In this document: positions 1 to 8,197 of the stretch, piece by piece
How positions within the stretch are numbered: the stretch's first letter is position 1
Layout: every line of letters begins with the position of its first letter
NCBI GenBank assembly: GCA_022843745.1
Contig: JALHNB010000046.1
Location: 1-56,247 of the forward strand
Reading direction: 5' to 3'
Source of the DNA: Anaerolineae bacterium
GTDB taxonomy: Bacteria > Chloroflexota > Anaerolineae > Aggregatilineales > Phototrophicaceae
Length of the DNA: 56,247 bases
Notes under the pieces: model-generated
The model's database searches: none
Seen by the model: only the letters and a program-made list of their open reading frames with translations
What the model was told of the DNA's origin: nothing
Program-made: the position numbers and the translations under genes

Positions 1-2
1 CT

Positions 3-128
3 ATTTTTACGACGAACACGCTTGTTTTTTCTCATCCAGGGCTATATGAGTTCCGGCTGTTAATTAACGGCGAGAGCAAAAGCAGTTTGGCGTTAGAAGT
101 CGTTACGATGGAAGGGAATAACGCATGA
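3..128 (+). CDS. C-terminal end of a gene running off the left edge
   Basis: An open frame enters at the left edge and stops at TGA 126-128. The readable tail includes HPGLYEFRLLINGE and then a basic-to-hydrophobic stretch ending in EGNNA. The 'PGxYEFRLLxNG' pattern is like the last beta strands of small beta-sandwich proteins, but this is a resemblance only and no family can be assigned. No start is visible. It reads towards the convergent small gene at 185-427. Confidence 0.4.
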   Translation: MFTTNTLVFSHPGLYEFRLLINGESKSSLALEVVTMEGNNA

Positions 129-184
129 AGCGATATTGCTCCTGGTCGGGCAGCAGTGGTGAGGTCTATAACTAGGCAATGGTG

Positions 185-427
185 TTATTTCTGCTTGCTC
201 ATACTGGATGCGTTCCAGGAAACCATAAAATCACGCAACTGATCGACCATTGGCTCTTTCATGATCTGGGTTAATGACCTCGTGATCTTGTATTCCACAA
301 AGGCTTCTAACTGCTCATCAGTGAGGTCTTCTGATATGGATCCGTTGAGTTGAGCGGCCTTCAACCTGTCAAAATTCTGAGCCTTCACAAAGTCTTCCAG
401 AGTCTGTTTTTGATTCTTTTGGTTCAT
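185..427 (-). CDS. small acidic protein of unknown function
   Basis: An 80-aa protein, charged throughout, with no signal peptide or membrane segment; it looks all-helical. The ATG at 427 is preceded by AAGGAT with 8-9 nt spacing, a credible ribosome-binding site. It lies downstream of the tyrosine recombinase and on the same strand, with an 88-bp gap, so it may be co-transcribed with it. I do not recognise the family. A small recombination-accessory protein is possible, but nothing in the sequence proves it. Confidence 0.55.
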   Translation of the reverse strand: MNQKNQKQTLEDFVKAQNFDRLKAAQLNGSISEDLTDEQLEAFVEYKITRSLTQIMKEPMVDQLRDFMVSWNASSMSKQK

Positions 428-515
428 CCGAATTTATCCTTTTCGTTTCCTGGAATCGTTCGACTAATCGCCCATCCCTTGATTCGCAACCCTGGCTGCC
501 GCGACATACCGCACA

Positions 516-1589
516 TCATGCCAGCAGTTTCGGCAGTCGCGACAGGTCGAAATGGTAGAGTGCTTTTGGCTGGCGGGCGCTGGCATCCAGCTTGCCGATA
601 TATTTTTCTGTGGTCTTGTGATCGGCGTGGCCCAGGTTCTGCTGAATGGCAAGAATGTCCGTCCCGGCATCGTGCAGCCGGCGGGCGTAGGTGCGGCGCA
701 GGTCATGCGGCTGGATGTAGGTCAGTTGCCCAGCCATCGACACCGGGTAGCGGTCAAGGATTTGATTGATCGCTCGAACGGTCAAACGGCCAGGCCGAAC
801 ACGCTTACCCGCCTTGTAAAAGCCTCGAAAAACCGCATCCTCGATGATGCTCGCGGCCTTCAGCCAGGTGTCAGTAATCGGCAGACAAAAATCGAGTTCG
901 CCGTAAGGGATCAGCCGTTCCTTCGCGCCTTTACCTTTGCGGACGTGCAGGGCCAGCGCTTCCCCCAAATGCTTGCGCAGGTCGGCCACGTCCAGGGCGC
1001 ACAGCTCCATTTCGCGGATGCCAGTGCAGAGCATCAGGGCAAGGATGGCTGTATCGCGCAAGCCCTGGAGCGTATCCACCCCCGGCTTGTTGATGAGGCT
1101 CTCGGCTTGTTCGCGAGTCAACCGTAATCCCTGGCTCTCATCGGTTTTGTCCTGGCGGGTGATGATCTCGACTTTGGCGTGAGCCGCGTCAATGGCGTTA
1201 CTCATACGATCTTTGGCACGATACACGGCGGCGCTGATATTGGCCGGGCTGGTCTCATAACCCTGGGTGACACAAGACTCATAGGCCACCGCTTCAAGGA
1301 CACTCGACAGATCGTTGCGTTTGAGCAGCTTGCGGTACTGGCCGCGAATACTCGACAGGTGCGCCAGAACACTGGCCGCGGCTAAGGGCTTGCCATCGCG
1401 CCCGGCGTAGGCCGTCAGGAGGTAATCGCGATAGGCCGCCAAATCCGGCTCAAGCCAGTTCTGGCCGCTGGTGGTCAGCCAGCCCGTGAACAGGGTCAAG
1501 CGGTGGGTTTCATCTTTGCCCGCGTGGGCCGGGATGAGCAGCGCGGTGGGATTAAATGTGTTCTGGACGGTGAGAACGTTTTGAGTCAT
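516..1589 (-). CDS. tyrosine recombinase / integrase
   Basis: A 357-aa site-specific recombinase that breaks and rejoins DNA through a phosphotyrosine link. Residues about 25-130 form the SAM-like core-binding domain and about 155-340 the catalytic domain. The catalytic set is complete: R192 (GIREMEL), K220 (RKGKGAKER), H295 and R298 (HDLRRTYARRL), H321 (LGHADH) and Y330 (TTEKYIG). The ATG at 1589 has AAGGTG 4-5 nt upstream. Length and motif spacing are typical of the single-polypeptide XerC/integron-like class, and nothing suggests decay. A 28-bp inverted repeat with an 8-nt spacer lies 12 bp before the start codon and could be its own core site or its operator. It may mobilise, or resolve multimers of, part of this accessory region. 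Confidence 0.93.
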   Translation of the reverse strand: MTQNVLTVQNTFNPTALLIPAHAGKDETHRLTLFTGWLTTSGQNWLEPDLAAYRDYLLTAYAGRDGKPLAAASVLAHLSSIRGQYRKLLKRNDLSSVLEAVAYESCVTQGYETSPANISAAVYRAKDRMSNAIDAAHAKVEIITRQDKTDESQGLRLTREQAESLINKPGVDTLQGLRDTAILALMLCTGIREMELCALDVADLRKHLGEALALHVRKGKGAKERLIPYGELDFCLPITDTWLKAASIIEDAVFRGFYKAGKRVRPGRLTVRAINQILDRYPVSMAGQLTYIQPHDLRRTYARRLHDAGTDILAIQQNLGHADHKTTEKYIGKLDASARQPKALYHFDLSRLPKLLA

Positions 1590-1600
1590 GCTGCACCTTG

Positions 1601-1628
1601 ACTACATATACGACCATTTATATGTAGT
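1601..1628. promoter_or_regulatory. lox-like inverted repeat before the recombinase gene
   Basis: ACTACATATA (1601-1610) and TATATGTAGT (1619-1628) are perfect inverted 10-mers separated by the 8-nt spacer CGACCATT. Two 10-11-bp arms around a 6-8-bp spacer is the usual core-site design for tyrosine recombinases. The same design would also suit a dimeric repressor acting on the recombinase promoter. The arms are seen directly; the recombination role is inferred. Confidence 0.5.
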
Positions 1629-1713
1629 TATTTTACTTCGAAACCATCTCAAATGCGGTGCGAAAATCTTAACTTTCTGCGGTGCGTTTTACCCCTACAG
1701 CGGTCAATCCCGC

Positions 1714-2790
1714 TCAGTCTTTCAGCACCTGGGGTGATGGACTATCGGCTGCCGCTGGTGCTGGCGACCCTCCTGCTTGAGGCTGACTCGCCATAAGATT
1801 TAGATACGACCGGAGCCTGCGCTTGCTATCTACCCACTCTGCAACTCGTTGATATCGATCCGGCCTCTGGGTTTCGAGCCATGTCCTCCCAGGCTCTCGA
1901 TTGAGCAAATAGATCGCTACCGTTTCAGCGATGTCTTCATCAAGGGATTTTTCTCCATATCTCGTAGGCGGCTTTTCTGCCCCTTCTTCAAGAGTCTCTT
2001 CATCCTCCCAATATTTTTCAAAATCGGTTTTGAGTTCCTTTTCCGCACGAGCATGAGCCAGTTCATGAAGCAAGGTAGCACGGACGGATTCAGAGCTTAG
2101 TGTTGTTCCTTCACCAATTACATGTTTGGGGAATTTTTCCTTTGCCTCTGCAGTTTTAGCCGGATCGCCAACACGTATGGCTTGTCCTAATCTCTCCTCA
2201 TGGCTTTTGGAGGCAATAAGCGAATGATCGAGCGTTATACCTATCTTCCCGACCGCCATTTCAAAGATAGAGATGTTGTCCGTTCCTTGATCATACTGTG
2301 CAAACGCATGAGGGTCATCGGGGTGTTTACTAAGTTTGCTTAAAGTTAACTTGCCTAAATCTACAAATGACGCATACTGCATTAAACTTGAAAAGGCAGC
2401 TTTTAAATCCTCTAGCGTCCAGGCAGTTGGAGCTGTTTTCCATTTCTCACTACCTACACGATTATTGACACGTACCCCCAAGGCATTAATCTGGTCGAGC
2501 AGATCAAGAATTGTTTTTTGATCCTTACTATCTCTCAACGTAAAATCGTTACCGTTCGCGCTAATGCTAACTTCTTCCCGCTGAATAATGCTCCCAACCA
2601 TTGAGGTGTTAGCTATAATGCGTCGTGTGGCTGCATTTCCTACCATGCGCTGTAAGGTGTTGATGAGGTTTGGCGTCAATCGACCTAATCCAAGATCATT
2701 CAACGGGAGATTATTTTGATCTTCCGTAGCGATGTGTTCTGAAGAAACCGCAGCTTTCTGTTCCGGCTTGGCAGCTTCATGCAAACCCAT
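1714..2790 (-). CDS. zincin metalloprotease-like protein with an eCIS-effector-like N-terminus
   Basis: A 358-aa protein with no signal peptide. Residues about 35-75 hold LxPNLINTLQRMVGNAATRRII followed by IIQREE. This 'LQR.VGN.A..R.....IQR' pattern commonly marks DUF4157-type proteins and cargo of extracellular contractile injection systems. A zinc-protease helix HELAH at H242-H246 follows, with acidic residues downstream that could be the third ligand. The C-terminus is a Pro/Ala/Ser tail of about 25 residues. No injection-system structural genes are in the window, so it would be an orphan effector or a toxin kept with mobile genes. Seen: the two motifs. Inferred: delivery and proteolysis. 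A plain cytoplasmic metalloprotease is the alternative. Confidence 0.65.
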   Translation of the reverse strand: MGLHEAAKPEQKAAVSSEHIATEDQNNLPLNDLGLGRLTPNLINTLQRMVGNAATRRIIANTSMVGSIIQREEVSISANGNDFTLRDSKDQKTILDLLDQINALGVRVNNRVGSEKWKTAPTAWTLEDLKAAFSSLMQYASFVDLGKLTLSKLSKHPDDPHAFAQYDQGTDNISIFEMAVGKIGITLDHSLIASKSHEERLGQAIRVGDPAKTAEAKEKFPKHVIGEGTTLSSESVRATLLHELAHARAEKELKTDFEKYWEDEETLEEGAEKPPTRYGEKSLDEDIAETVAIYLLNREPGRTWLETQRPDRYQRVAEWVDSKRRLRSYLNLMASQPQAGGSPAPAAADSPSPQVLKD

Positions 2791-3036
2791 ATTGCATATC
2801 CATCAATTAGGAGAAAGATATTCATACTATACTCTCTATTTTCCATTCACAGTAATACACAAGCTGCCCGATATTAGCAGCGCACATGGGGTCAAGGAAA
2901 ATTACACAGGTACGAATTCGCGCGTTTGAGGCAGAAAATCGATCTCCTTTATGCCGCTTTTCGCTATTTTCCGTCAAATTTTGGATGAAATTTTGACCTG
3001 TAATGCATCGTAATAATTTTTTCCAACAGGCTGGAG

Positions 3037-4458
3037 TTAACTCTGTTTTGCAACCGGGAGGATGAGCTGCACACTTGTTCCCTGACCGGGAGTTGAGATC
3101 ACATCAAGTTGAGCATTGATCTGGAGCGCCCGTTCGTACATCCCCATCATGCCAAAATGCCCCTGCTGCGTGAACAAGGCATAACTGGTGGGGACTGCAA
3201 ACCCTACACCATCATCCTCAACGCGCAATAGAACGCCCTGTGTTTCAAAAACCAACCGCAGTTTGATGTTTGTCGCCTGTGAGTGATAGAGGGCATTATT
3301 CAACGCTTCTTGAGCGACACGGTACAGAATTGTTTCCTTCTGCGACTCTAGGTGATGCTGTTTTCCTTCGATATGAAACTCTGCTTTCGCCTCACGCGCA
3401 AGAATTTGCAATGCAGCCAGCAGACCTAATTCTTCCAAATAAACAGGACGCAGTGCTTGACTAAACCGACGCACTTCCTCAATCGCTTGCGCGATCATTT
3501 GACGGAGGTCGTGGAGCAGGGTATCCGTGTGTTCGCCGCCGCGTTGGTAGCTGCGCTGCGCCATTTGCGCTTTATGCCCCAAAGCGATCAGGGTCTGTAC
3601 CGTTTCATCATGCAGTTCACGTGCCAATCTTGCGCGTTCTTCTTCCTGTGTCCGAGTGACTGCACCTAAATAGTTATGCAGCGCTCCCTGATAGGTTTGG
3701 ACGCGGGCTGCCATATCGCTTAAAGCGAACTGTAAATCCTCAATCTCCTTTACCCCACCTACTGGAGACGATAATGCTTGAAAATTCCCTCGACCAAAAT
3801 TGCTCACCCGCGCCCCAAGGTCTTGCAGCGGACGCACGATATAACGCAATCCAAAGAAGAGAATGAGCAGTGAAACCGTCACTGCGGTAAGCAGAATGAC
3901 CGGCATAACCTGTTCAAATCGAATAAGCGGATCGCTGAGGGAGTGCCACGGCTCGCGGATGAGTAGTACCCAAGTGCTGTTCTCGACTGGCGCATAAGCG
4001 ACAATATCCCCATGTTCTGAATGAGAGGTAAAGAGGTATCCAGCATTCCGAGTGAGCGCCTGCTCCACACCATCCCATGCAAGAATACTTGTTTGATCCG
4101 GCACATCTCCTCGCATGAACAAAATATTCCCCGCCTCGTCCAGCAGTACGAATGAAGTCATCACATGGGGGTGCTGCATCTGCAAAATATCATCAAGAGG
4201 CAGCACGGTATGCACAGCCGAAAGGGACTGCGCGCCTTGTCGAAGCTGATAAATTTCGAGTTCGAGCGCAATTGTCTGTGCATAGGCAGACACAAGACGG
4301 GTCTTTTCTTCAATCGCCAGCGCACGCATCGAGTTCTGATGACTTTGAACTGCTGACAGTGAGTACACAATCATCAACAAAGTCACAGGCAGCACGGTCC
4401 ATAACAGCACCTGTGCGTGTAAGCCGTGCAAACTAACTGCGATTCGCGGATGCCTCAT
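3037..4458 (-). CDS. sensor histidine kinase, NarX/LiaS-type (HisKA_3)
   Basis: A 473-aa membrane histidine kinase. Transmembrane helices at about 18-37 and 185-206 bracket an extracytoplasmic sensor domain of about 145 residues, followed by a HAMP segment (about 205-255). The dimerisation box is RELHDETVQTL with phospho-acceptor H283, which defines the HisKA_3 class. The C-terminal ATPase has VEDDGVGF and the G-box GQGTSVQL. The start overlaps the stop of the response-regulator gene by 4 bp (ATGA), so the two are translationally coupled and form one system. The sensor domain matches nothing I recognise. The neighbouring Met/His-rich DUF305 protein suggests a metal or envelope signal, which is inference from position only. 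Confidence 0.93.
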   Translation of the reverse strand: MRHPRIAVSLHGLHAQVLLWTVLPVTLLMIVYSLSAVQSHQNSMRALAIEEKTRLVSAYAQTIALELEIYQLRQGAQSLSAVHTVLPLDDILQMQHPHVMTSFVLLDEAGNILFMRGDVPDQTSILAWDGVEQALTRNAGYLFTSHSEHGDIVAYAPVENSTWVLLIREPWHSLSDPLIRFEQVMPVILLTAVTVSLLILFFGLRYIVRPLQDLGARVSNFGRGNFQALSSPVGGVKEIEDLQFALSDMAARVQTYQGALHNYLGAVTRTQEEERARLARELHDETVQTLIALGHKAQMAQRSYQRGGEHTDTLLHDLRQMIAQAIEEVRRFSQALRPVYLEELGLLAALQILAREAKAEFHIEGKQHHLESQKETILYRVAQEALNNALYHSQATNIKLRLVFETQGVLLRVEDDGVGFAVPTSYALFTQQGHFGMMGMYERALQINAQLDVISTPGQGTSVQLILPVAKQS

Positions 4459-5111
4459 CCATTCCCCTCATGCAGGCGAATAATGGCAAGCAGCAGCGCT
4501 TTGGTGACCGCTTCAGTACGGCTGTTTACGCCTAACTTGGCATAGATACTGGCGAGATGCCCCTGTACTGTCCGATCACTGATGGACAGGTGAGTCCCGA
4601 TCACTTTATTGGTCATCCCCTGTGCGGCACACTGCAAGATCTCTCGTTCCCGTTCAGTTAAAAACTCAACGGGTGATTCGCTGTTCGCGCCACCCATCAT
4701 ATGCGTGATTACTTTCTGCGCGATCTCTGGATCAAGCGCAGAACGCCCTTGAGCGACCCGCCGTACTGCGCCCGTAATATCCTCCGCCTCAGCATTTTTG
4801 AGTACATATCCGTTCGCGCCTGCTTGCATCGCTGCCATGATAAAGGGATCATCATCATATGCGGTCAAAATAAGGACACGGATCGGGAGCGCTTTTTCCC
4901 GAATCCAGCGTGTGACCTCAATTCCGGTTGCATGGGGCATCCGAATATCCAATACCGCCACATCCGGCTGCATCTGTTCAAGCAGGTCTTTGACTGCCGC
5001 CCCATTCCCCGCTTCGGCAACCACTTCAATATCGCCGTCTTCCTGCAAAAAGTCGCAAATCCCTTTGCGAACGACGGCATGATCATCAGCCAGAACAACG
5101 CGAATAGTCAT
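4455..5111 (-). CDS. NarL/FixJ-family response regulator
   Basis: A 218-aa two-domain regulator. The receiver domain (about 1-120) has the acidic pocket D9/D10 and phospho-acceptor D55 (VAVLDIRMP), then ILTAYDDD and YVLKNAEAEDI. The LuxR-type helix-turn-helix follows (LTEREREILQCAAQG, DRTVQGHLASIYAKLGV). I place the start at ATG 5111; a TTG 12 nt upstream is in frame but weaker. It is the partner of the adjoining histidine kinase. The DUF305 gene lies upstream on the same strand, 95 bp away, with a hairpin in the gap; it is either a target gene or part of one transcription unit. Confidence 0.93.
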   Translation of the reverse strand: MTIRVVLADDHAVVRKGICDFLQEDGDIEVVAEAGNGAAVKDLLEQMQPDVAVLDIRMPHATGIEVTRWIREKALPIRVLILTAYDDDPFIMAAMQAGANGYVLKNAEAEDITGAVRRVAQGRSALDPEIAQKVITHMMGGANSESPVEFLTEREREILQCAAQGMTNKVIGTHLSISDRTVQGHLASIYAKLGVNSRTEAVTKALLLAIIRLHEGNG

Positions 5112-5148
5112 GATTACGTCCAATAAACCTGATTGTTCTCCAACAGCA

Positions 5149-5177
5149 GGGTGAGCAGCACATTTCGCTGCCCACCC
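5149..5177 (-). terminator. hairpin between the DUF305 gene and the two-component operon
   Basis: GGGTGAGCAGC (5149-5159) can pair with GCTGCCCACCC (5167-5177), 11 bp including one wobble, around a 7-nt loop. It lies between the stop of the DUF305 gene and the regulator start. There is no clear U-tract on the minus strand, so it may only attenuate or protect the messenger 3' end. Confidence 0.35.
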
Positions 5178-5206
5178 GAAGTTTCTCAGCCGATTTGTTC
5201 GCTGCC

Positions 5207-6493
5207 TTACTCGACGATCAAAGCTTCCATGGTTTCGATTTCAGCGGTCTGATCCGTGATGATGCGCTGCGCCAGTTCACGGAGCTGCTCATGTCCTACC
5301 CCTTCAGGGGCAGCTTCCATAATACGTTCCGCCATATTGAGTGCATCATCATGGTGATCGATCATCGCTTCCAGCCAGGCGATTTCATAATCCACACCTG
5401 TCAAACGGTTTAGTCCAGCGAACATGCCCATCGTCATGGCTGGATCGGTCAGCGTGCCTGTGCTGCCACCTCCTTGATGCTCGCTGTGATCACTCCCTTG
5501 TGCAGTACCGCCTTCATGCTGACTGTGGTCGCTTGACTCAGATGCGTCGCCTCCATCAGGATGATGCGCTTCATGATCGCCTTCACTTGCAGCCGCACCG
5601 CTGTCACCACTGACCATTACTTCCATGTGATGCATCATCATTGTCAGCAGTGTGGCGTTCGCGGCATCTGCCAAATGCCCTTGCATTTCCTGAATGTCCG
5701 CAAGGGTGAGATTGTGCATTTCATTGCCCATCATCGTCCACTGCCCAAAGGTCATGCCCCCCATCATCGGAATTACGGCTTCGGCATCCGTCGTAAATTC
5801 CCCCGACGCAATCAAGGTGTCCAGTGCTTCAATAAGCGGCGTGGACGGATCAAGATCGGCGGTGCGTTCCAGCAGTTGACCGATGGTGAGCGTTCCGGTA
5901 AGCGACATCAAAGCATTGGTGAGTTCGATAGGCATTTCACCCATCATCTCCATCCTATCGCCTTGCATTGCGCCTGTACCATCCATCATACCACCTTGCA
6001 TCATACCGCCTTCGCCCATCATACCCATGCCGCCCTGCATCATGCTGTCCATCATACCGGACATTTGCCCCATCATGTCCGACATGCTGTCCATCATGCC
6101 CATCATATCGCCGAACATCATTCCGCCATCCATCATGCCCATGCCGCCCTGATTTTCCCCACGTGCAGCCTCGTGATCGCTGTGCAACATCGAAGTCGGC
6201 GTGTATTCGATCCCGTACCATGACAGTAGCCATCCGCGCATGATTTGAATCTCGCGTGTTTGCGCGGTGATCACGTTCTGGCAGATCGTGCCGACAGAGT
6301 CGGTCGCTGCTTTTGTCATACAATCATTCGCCATGTCAACCGCCATTTGGTGATGATCAATCATCCCCTCTAAGAAGCGGACTTCGGCGCGTCCAGCACG
6401 TCCTTCGACAGGTTCATCGGCAAAAACAGTCGATCCCATAAGTGTCAGTATGCTCAAGCAGACCAACAAGAACACATAACGTTTCTTAAACAT
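5207..6493 (-). CDS. secreted double-DUF305 protein with Met-rich and His-rich linkers
   Basis: A 428-aa exported protein. The start ATG 6493 (MFKKRYVFLLVC) begins a clear signal peptide ending near VFADEP; a GTG 60 nt upstream would spoil it. DUF305 copy 1 lies near residues 30-100 (FLEGMIDHHQMAVDMAND) and copy 2 near 365-428 (WLEAMIDHHDDALNMAERIM). Between them is a strongly Met-rich stretch (about 110-190, repeated GMM, DMM and SMM) and a His/Asp/Glu/Ser-rich linker (about 300-345). DUF305 proteins are often found beside copper-handling genes, and Met/His clusters bind Cu(I) and Ag(I) outside the cytoplasm, so metal scavenging is a reasonable inference. It sits directly upstream of the two-component pair. 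The repeat-rich centre may have grown by slippage. Confidence 0.85.
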   Translation of the reverse strand: MFKKRYVFLLVCLSILTLMGSTVFADEPVEGRAGRAEVRFLEGMIDHHQMAVDMANDCMTKAATDSVGTICQNVITAQTREIQIMRGWLLSWYGIEYTPTSMLHSDHEAARGENQGGMGMMDGGMMFGDMMGMMDSMSDMMGQMSGMMDSMMQGGMGMMGEGGMMQGGMMDGTGAMQGDRMEMMGEMPIELTNALMSLTGTLTIGQLLERTADLDPSTPLIEALDTLIASGEFTTDAEAVIPMMGGMTFGQWTMMGNEMHNLTLADIQEMQGHLADAANATLLTMMMHHMEVMVSGDSGAAASEGDHEAHHPDGGDASESSDHSQHEGGTAQGSDHSEHQGGGSTGTLTDPAMTMGMFAGLNRLTGVDYEIAWLEAMIDHHDDALNMAERIMEAAPEGVGHEQLRELAQRIITDQTAEIETMEALIVE

Positions 6494-6721
6494 CCTGCTT
6501 TCCCTTCGCATGTGCTTGTCACTTACGACAAGCGAAAAAGTTACTATCACCAATTAAATCGAATCTCAAAAAGTTCGGCATCCGCTAAATAGCGGTCTGA
6601 AATACAAAATCGACCCCGCCATTTGACGTGTCTGTGTTATTCCAAAGTCAGCTGCTGTCTCAGAAGAATCAACGGGCGAGTGCTGGTGTCTCGCCCATTT
6701 CGTTCACGTTTGCTTAACCAA

Positions 6722-6829
6722 TTACGAACCGCTCAGTGTCATAATCATCTCCTCGTAGCGGACAATTTCTTGCGATTGTGCATTGATGATGTTCTGAGCA
6801 AGTTCATGCAGTTCCACATGATCTGTGGA
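6722..6829 (-). pseudogene. C-terminal remnant of a DUF305 gene
   Basis: The last about 35 codons before the stop at 6722 read DHVELHELAQNIINAQSQEI and then a short acidic tail. This matches the end of the intact neighbour (EQLRELAQRIITDQTAEIE). The HH-bearing N-terminal half is missing; upstream the frame runs into integrase-derived sequence. It is a fragment of a second DUF305 gene cut off by an insertion or deletion. Confidence 0.7.
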
Positions 6830-6839
6830 TAGCACAGCG

Positions 6840-7073
6840 CTGCCCAGTTGACATACAGATAGTGACGTTCTCGCTCTTGCTGCGTTGACCGGGATGCTCG
6901 ATGAGGACGGGTTCGACACCCAACACCGCCGCGATGGTATTGAGGGCAGTCTTCATGGTGCGACGGCTGTTGGCCGACGTGAGCCGCGCCAGGTAGACGG
7001 CTGCCAGGTTGTGGTCGGTGTGCTACGCGATGGTGATAATCTTATCAGGCTGGTGTTCGATGGGGTTTTGCAT
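6840..7073 (-). pseudogene. N-terminal remnant of a second tyrosine recombinase
   Basis: From ATG 7073 the frame reads MQNPIEHQPDKIITIA, then a TAG stop. The same frame continues HNLAAVYLARLTSANSRRTM and then TALNTIAAVLGV, the look of an integrase core-binding domain ('LAAVYLARLTS.NSRRTM...L..IA.LLG'). A shifted frame later gives YVNWAALCYPQ. The catalytic half is absent; the sequence fuses near 6830 to the DUF305 remnant. One in-frame stop, one frameshift and a deletion make it non-functional. It is unrelated in sequence to the intact recombinase at 516-1589. Confidence 0.6.
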
Positions 7074-7425
7074 ATGGGTTTCCGTTGATTTTTTGTTTAC
7101 TATATAGCTGTTGAGAAGTATCATTCTCATAAGTTATTTTACCCCGAATTGACCGTCTGCGAGGACGAAAAATAGGCGGCACGAGGACATTGATTTGTCA
7201 TCCAGCAAAAACCCTGTTTGGTATAACGATCCTTATTGTAATAGCAGAGTTTTTCGGTTGAGGAAAGCGATAGAAAAAATGGCCGTTTTCGGTTGATTAA
7301 TTTGTGGCGAAATGAAGGCATCCTGCATCGCATCACCGTGCGTCAGTAACCTGTGTAAACCGGGATTTACATCGAGGGTGGGCGTGTATAGACTGTTGCA
7401 GAAATTCTCAAAGATACACAATACC
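7074..7425. other. gene-free stretch
   Basis: I see no convincing coding sequence, RNA gene or long repeat here. Short open frames have neither ribosome sites nor protein-like composition. Confidence 0.5.
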
Positions 7426-7445
7426 GGGCGTAGCGTGCTACGCCC
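7426..7445. repeat. 20-bp intergenic palindrome
   Basis: GGGCGTAGC-GT-GCTACGCCC is a near-perfect palindrome followed by CCTACAAATG. The form 'GTAGGGGCGTAGCACGCTACGCCC' (read on the minus strand) resembles small dispersed intergenic repeats seen in multicellular and filamentous bacteria. Whether it is multicopy in this genome cannot be told from one window. Confidence 0.4.
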
Positions 7446-7533
7446 CTACAAATGCAGGCGGCGTCGGGGTAACGCGACAGGTGTTGCAATCCTTAGTTGC
7501 ATTTGCGACAGTCTAGTAATTCTTTTGATGAGA

Positions 7534-7683
7534 CAATACCTTCGCCAAAATTCAGGCTGATAGAAAAATCGCGATTTTGGCGAAAATTTGACACTTTATG
7601 ACCCGTTAAAATCCGATTTTTCGTGCCAAAGTTGCCGTTTTCAAGCAACTTTGATGCTGTTTTCTAAATTGGCGAAGGTATTG
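7534..7683. mobile_element. 150-bp MITE with 6-bp target duplication
   Basis: Perfect 15-bp terminal inverted repeats CAATACCTTCGCCAA (7534-7548) and TTGGCGAAGGTATTG (7669-7683) bound a 150-bp AT-rich core with no coding capacity. The direct repeat ATGAGA abuts both ends exactly (7528-7533 and 7684-7689), as expected for a target-site duplication. The core has its own hairpin (CAAAGTTGC ... GCAACTTTG). It would depend on a transposase elsewhere; neither intact IS in this window has matching ends. Confidence 0.8.
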
Positions 7684-7767
7684 ATGAGAATTAAATAAAT
7701 TTATGATCTTCACCAACATGCCGGTTGCAACTATTTTTATACCAGCCCAACAATTTCAATACATGTT

Positions 7768-7960
7768 GCGCTGGCAGCGCCCGACCTGCGAGAGTTCGCG
7801 GTATCGCTCGTCAATATGAGCAAGCCGTTCGCAATGCCTTCATTTACCCGTGGAGCAATGGACTGGCCGAAGGATACATCTGCCGTCTCAAGCTGATTAA
7901 ACGACAAATGTATGGTCGTGCTAACTTCGATCTCCTCATCTTCGGGTTCTCGCCCGCTTC
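7768..7960 (+). pseudogene. ISL3-family transposase C-terminal remnant
   Basis: One frame reads APDLREFAVSLVN. After a frameshift near 7815 the next reads QAVRNAFIYPWSNGLAEGY and then RLKLIKRQMYGRANFDLL. 'YPWSNG..EG...RLKLIKR.MYGRA.FDLL' is the signature end of ISL3-type DDE transposases. Everything upstream of this region is missing, and sequence after 7960 is unrelated. It is a dead fragment next to the MITE. Confidence 0.75.
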
Positions 7961-8197
7961 TAAAGCCTTGCACCAAGATTGTGGGAGAACCATAATCGGG
8001 GGGTATGTCACTGGCGTACCGCAGTTGGTGTTTGACTGGGAGGAAGCCCGCTGTACTATCGCCGCGACGACGTTGTGTGAGCGAGGAAGGTATTAAATCT
8101 TGGATGATTTTGTACGGAATGCGCCTAAGAAAACATGTTCTTCTGTATTGTTGTATTCAAGCTAGTGAATAAGAACCGTCCAGAGTTGATTGTAAAC

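Noticed and set aside
552-1127. Plus-strand open frame of 191 codons
   Set aside because: It is the antisense shadow of the integrase, which has a full catalytic set.
5561-6223. His-rich plus-strand open frame of 220 codons
   Set aside because: Antisense of the Met-rich repeats (ATG read backwards gives CAT, His); no ribosome site.
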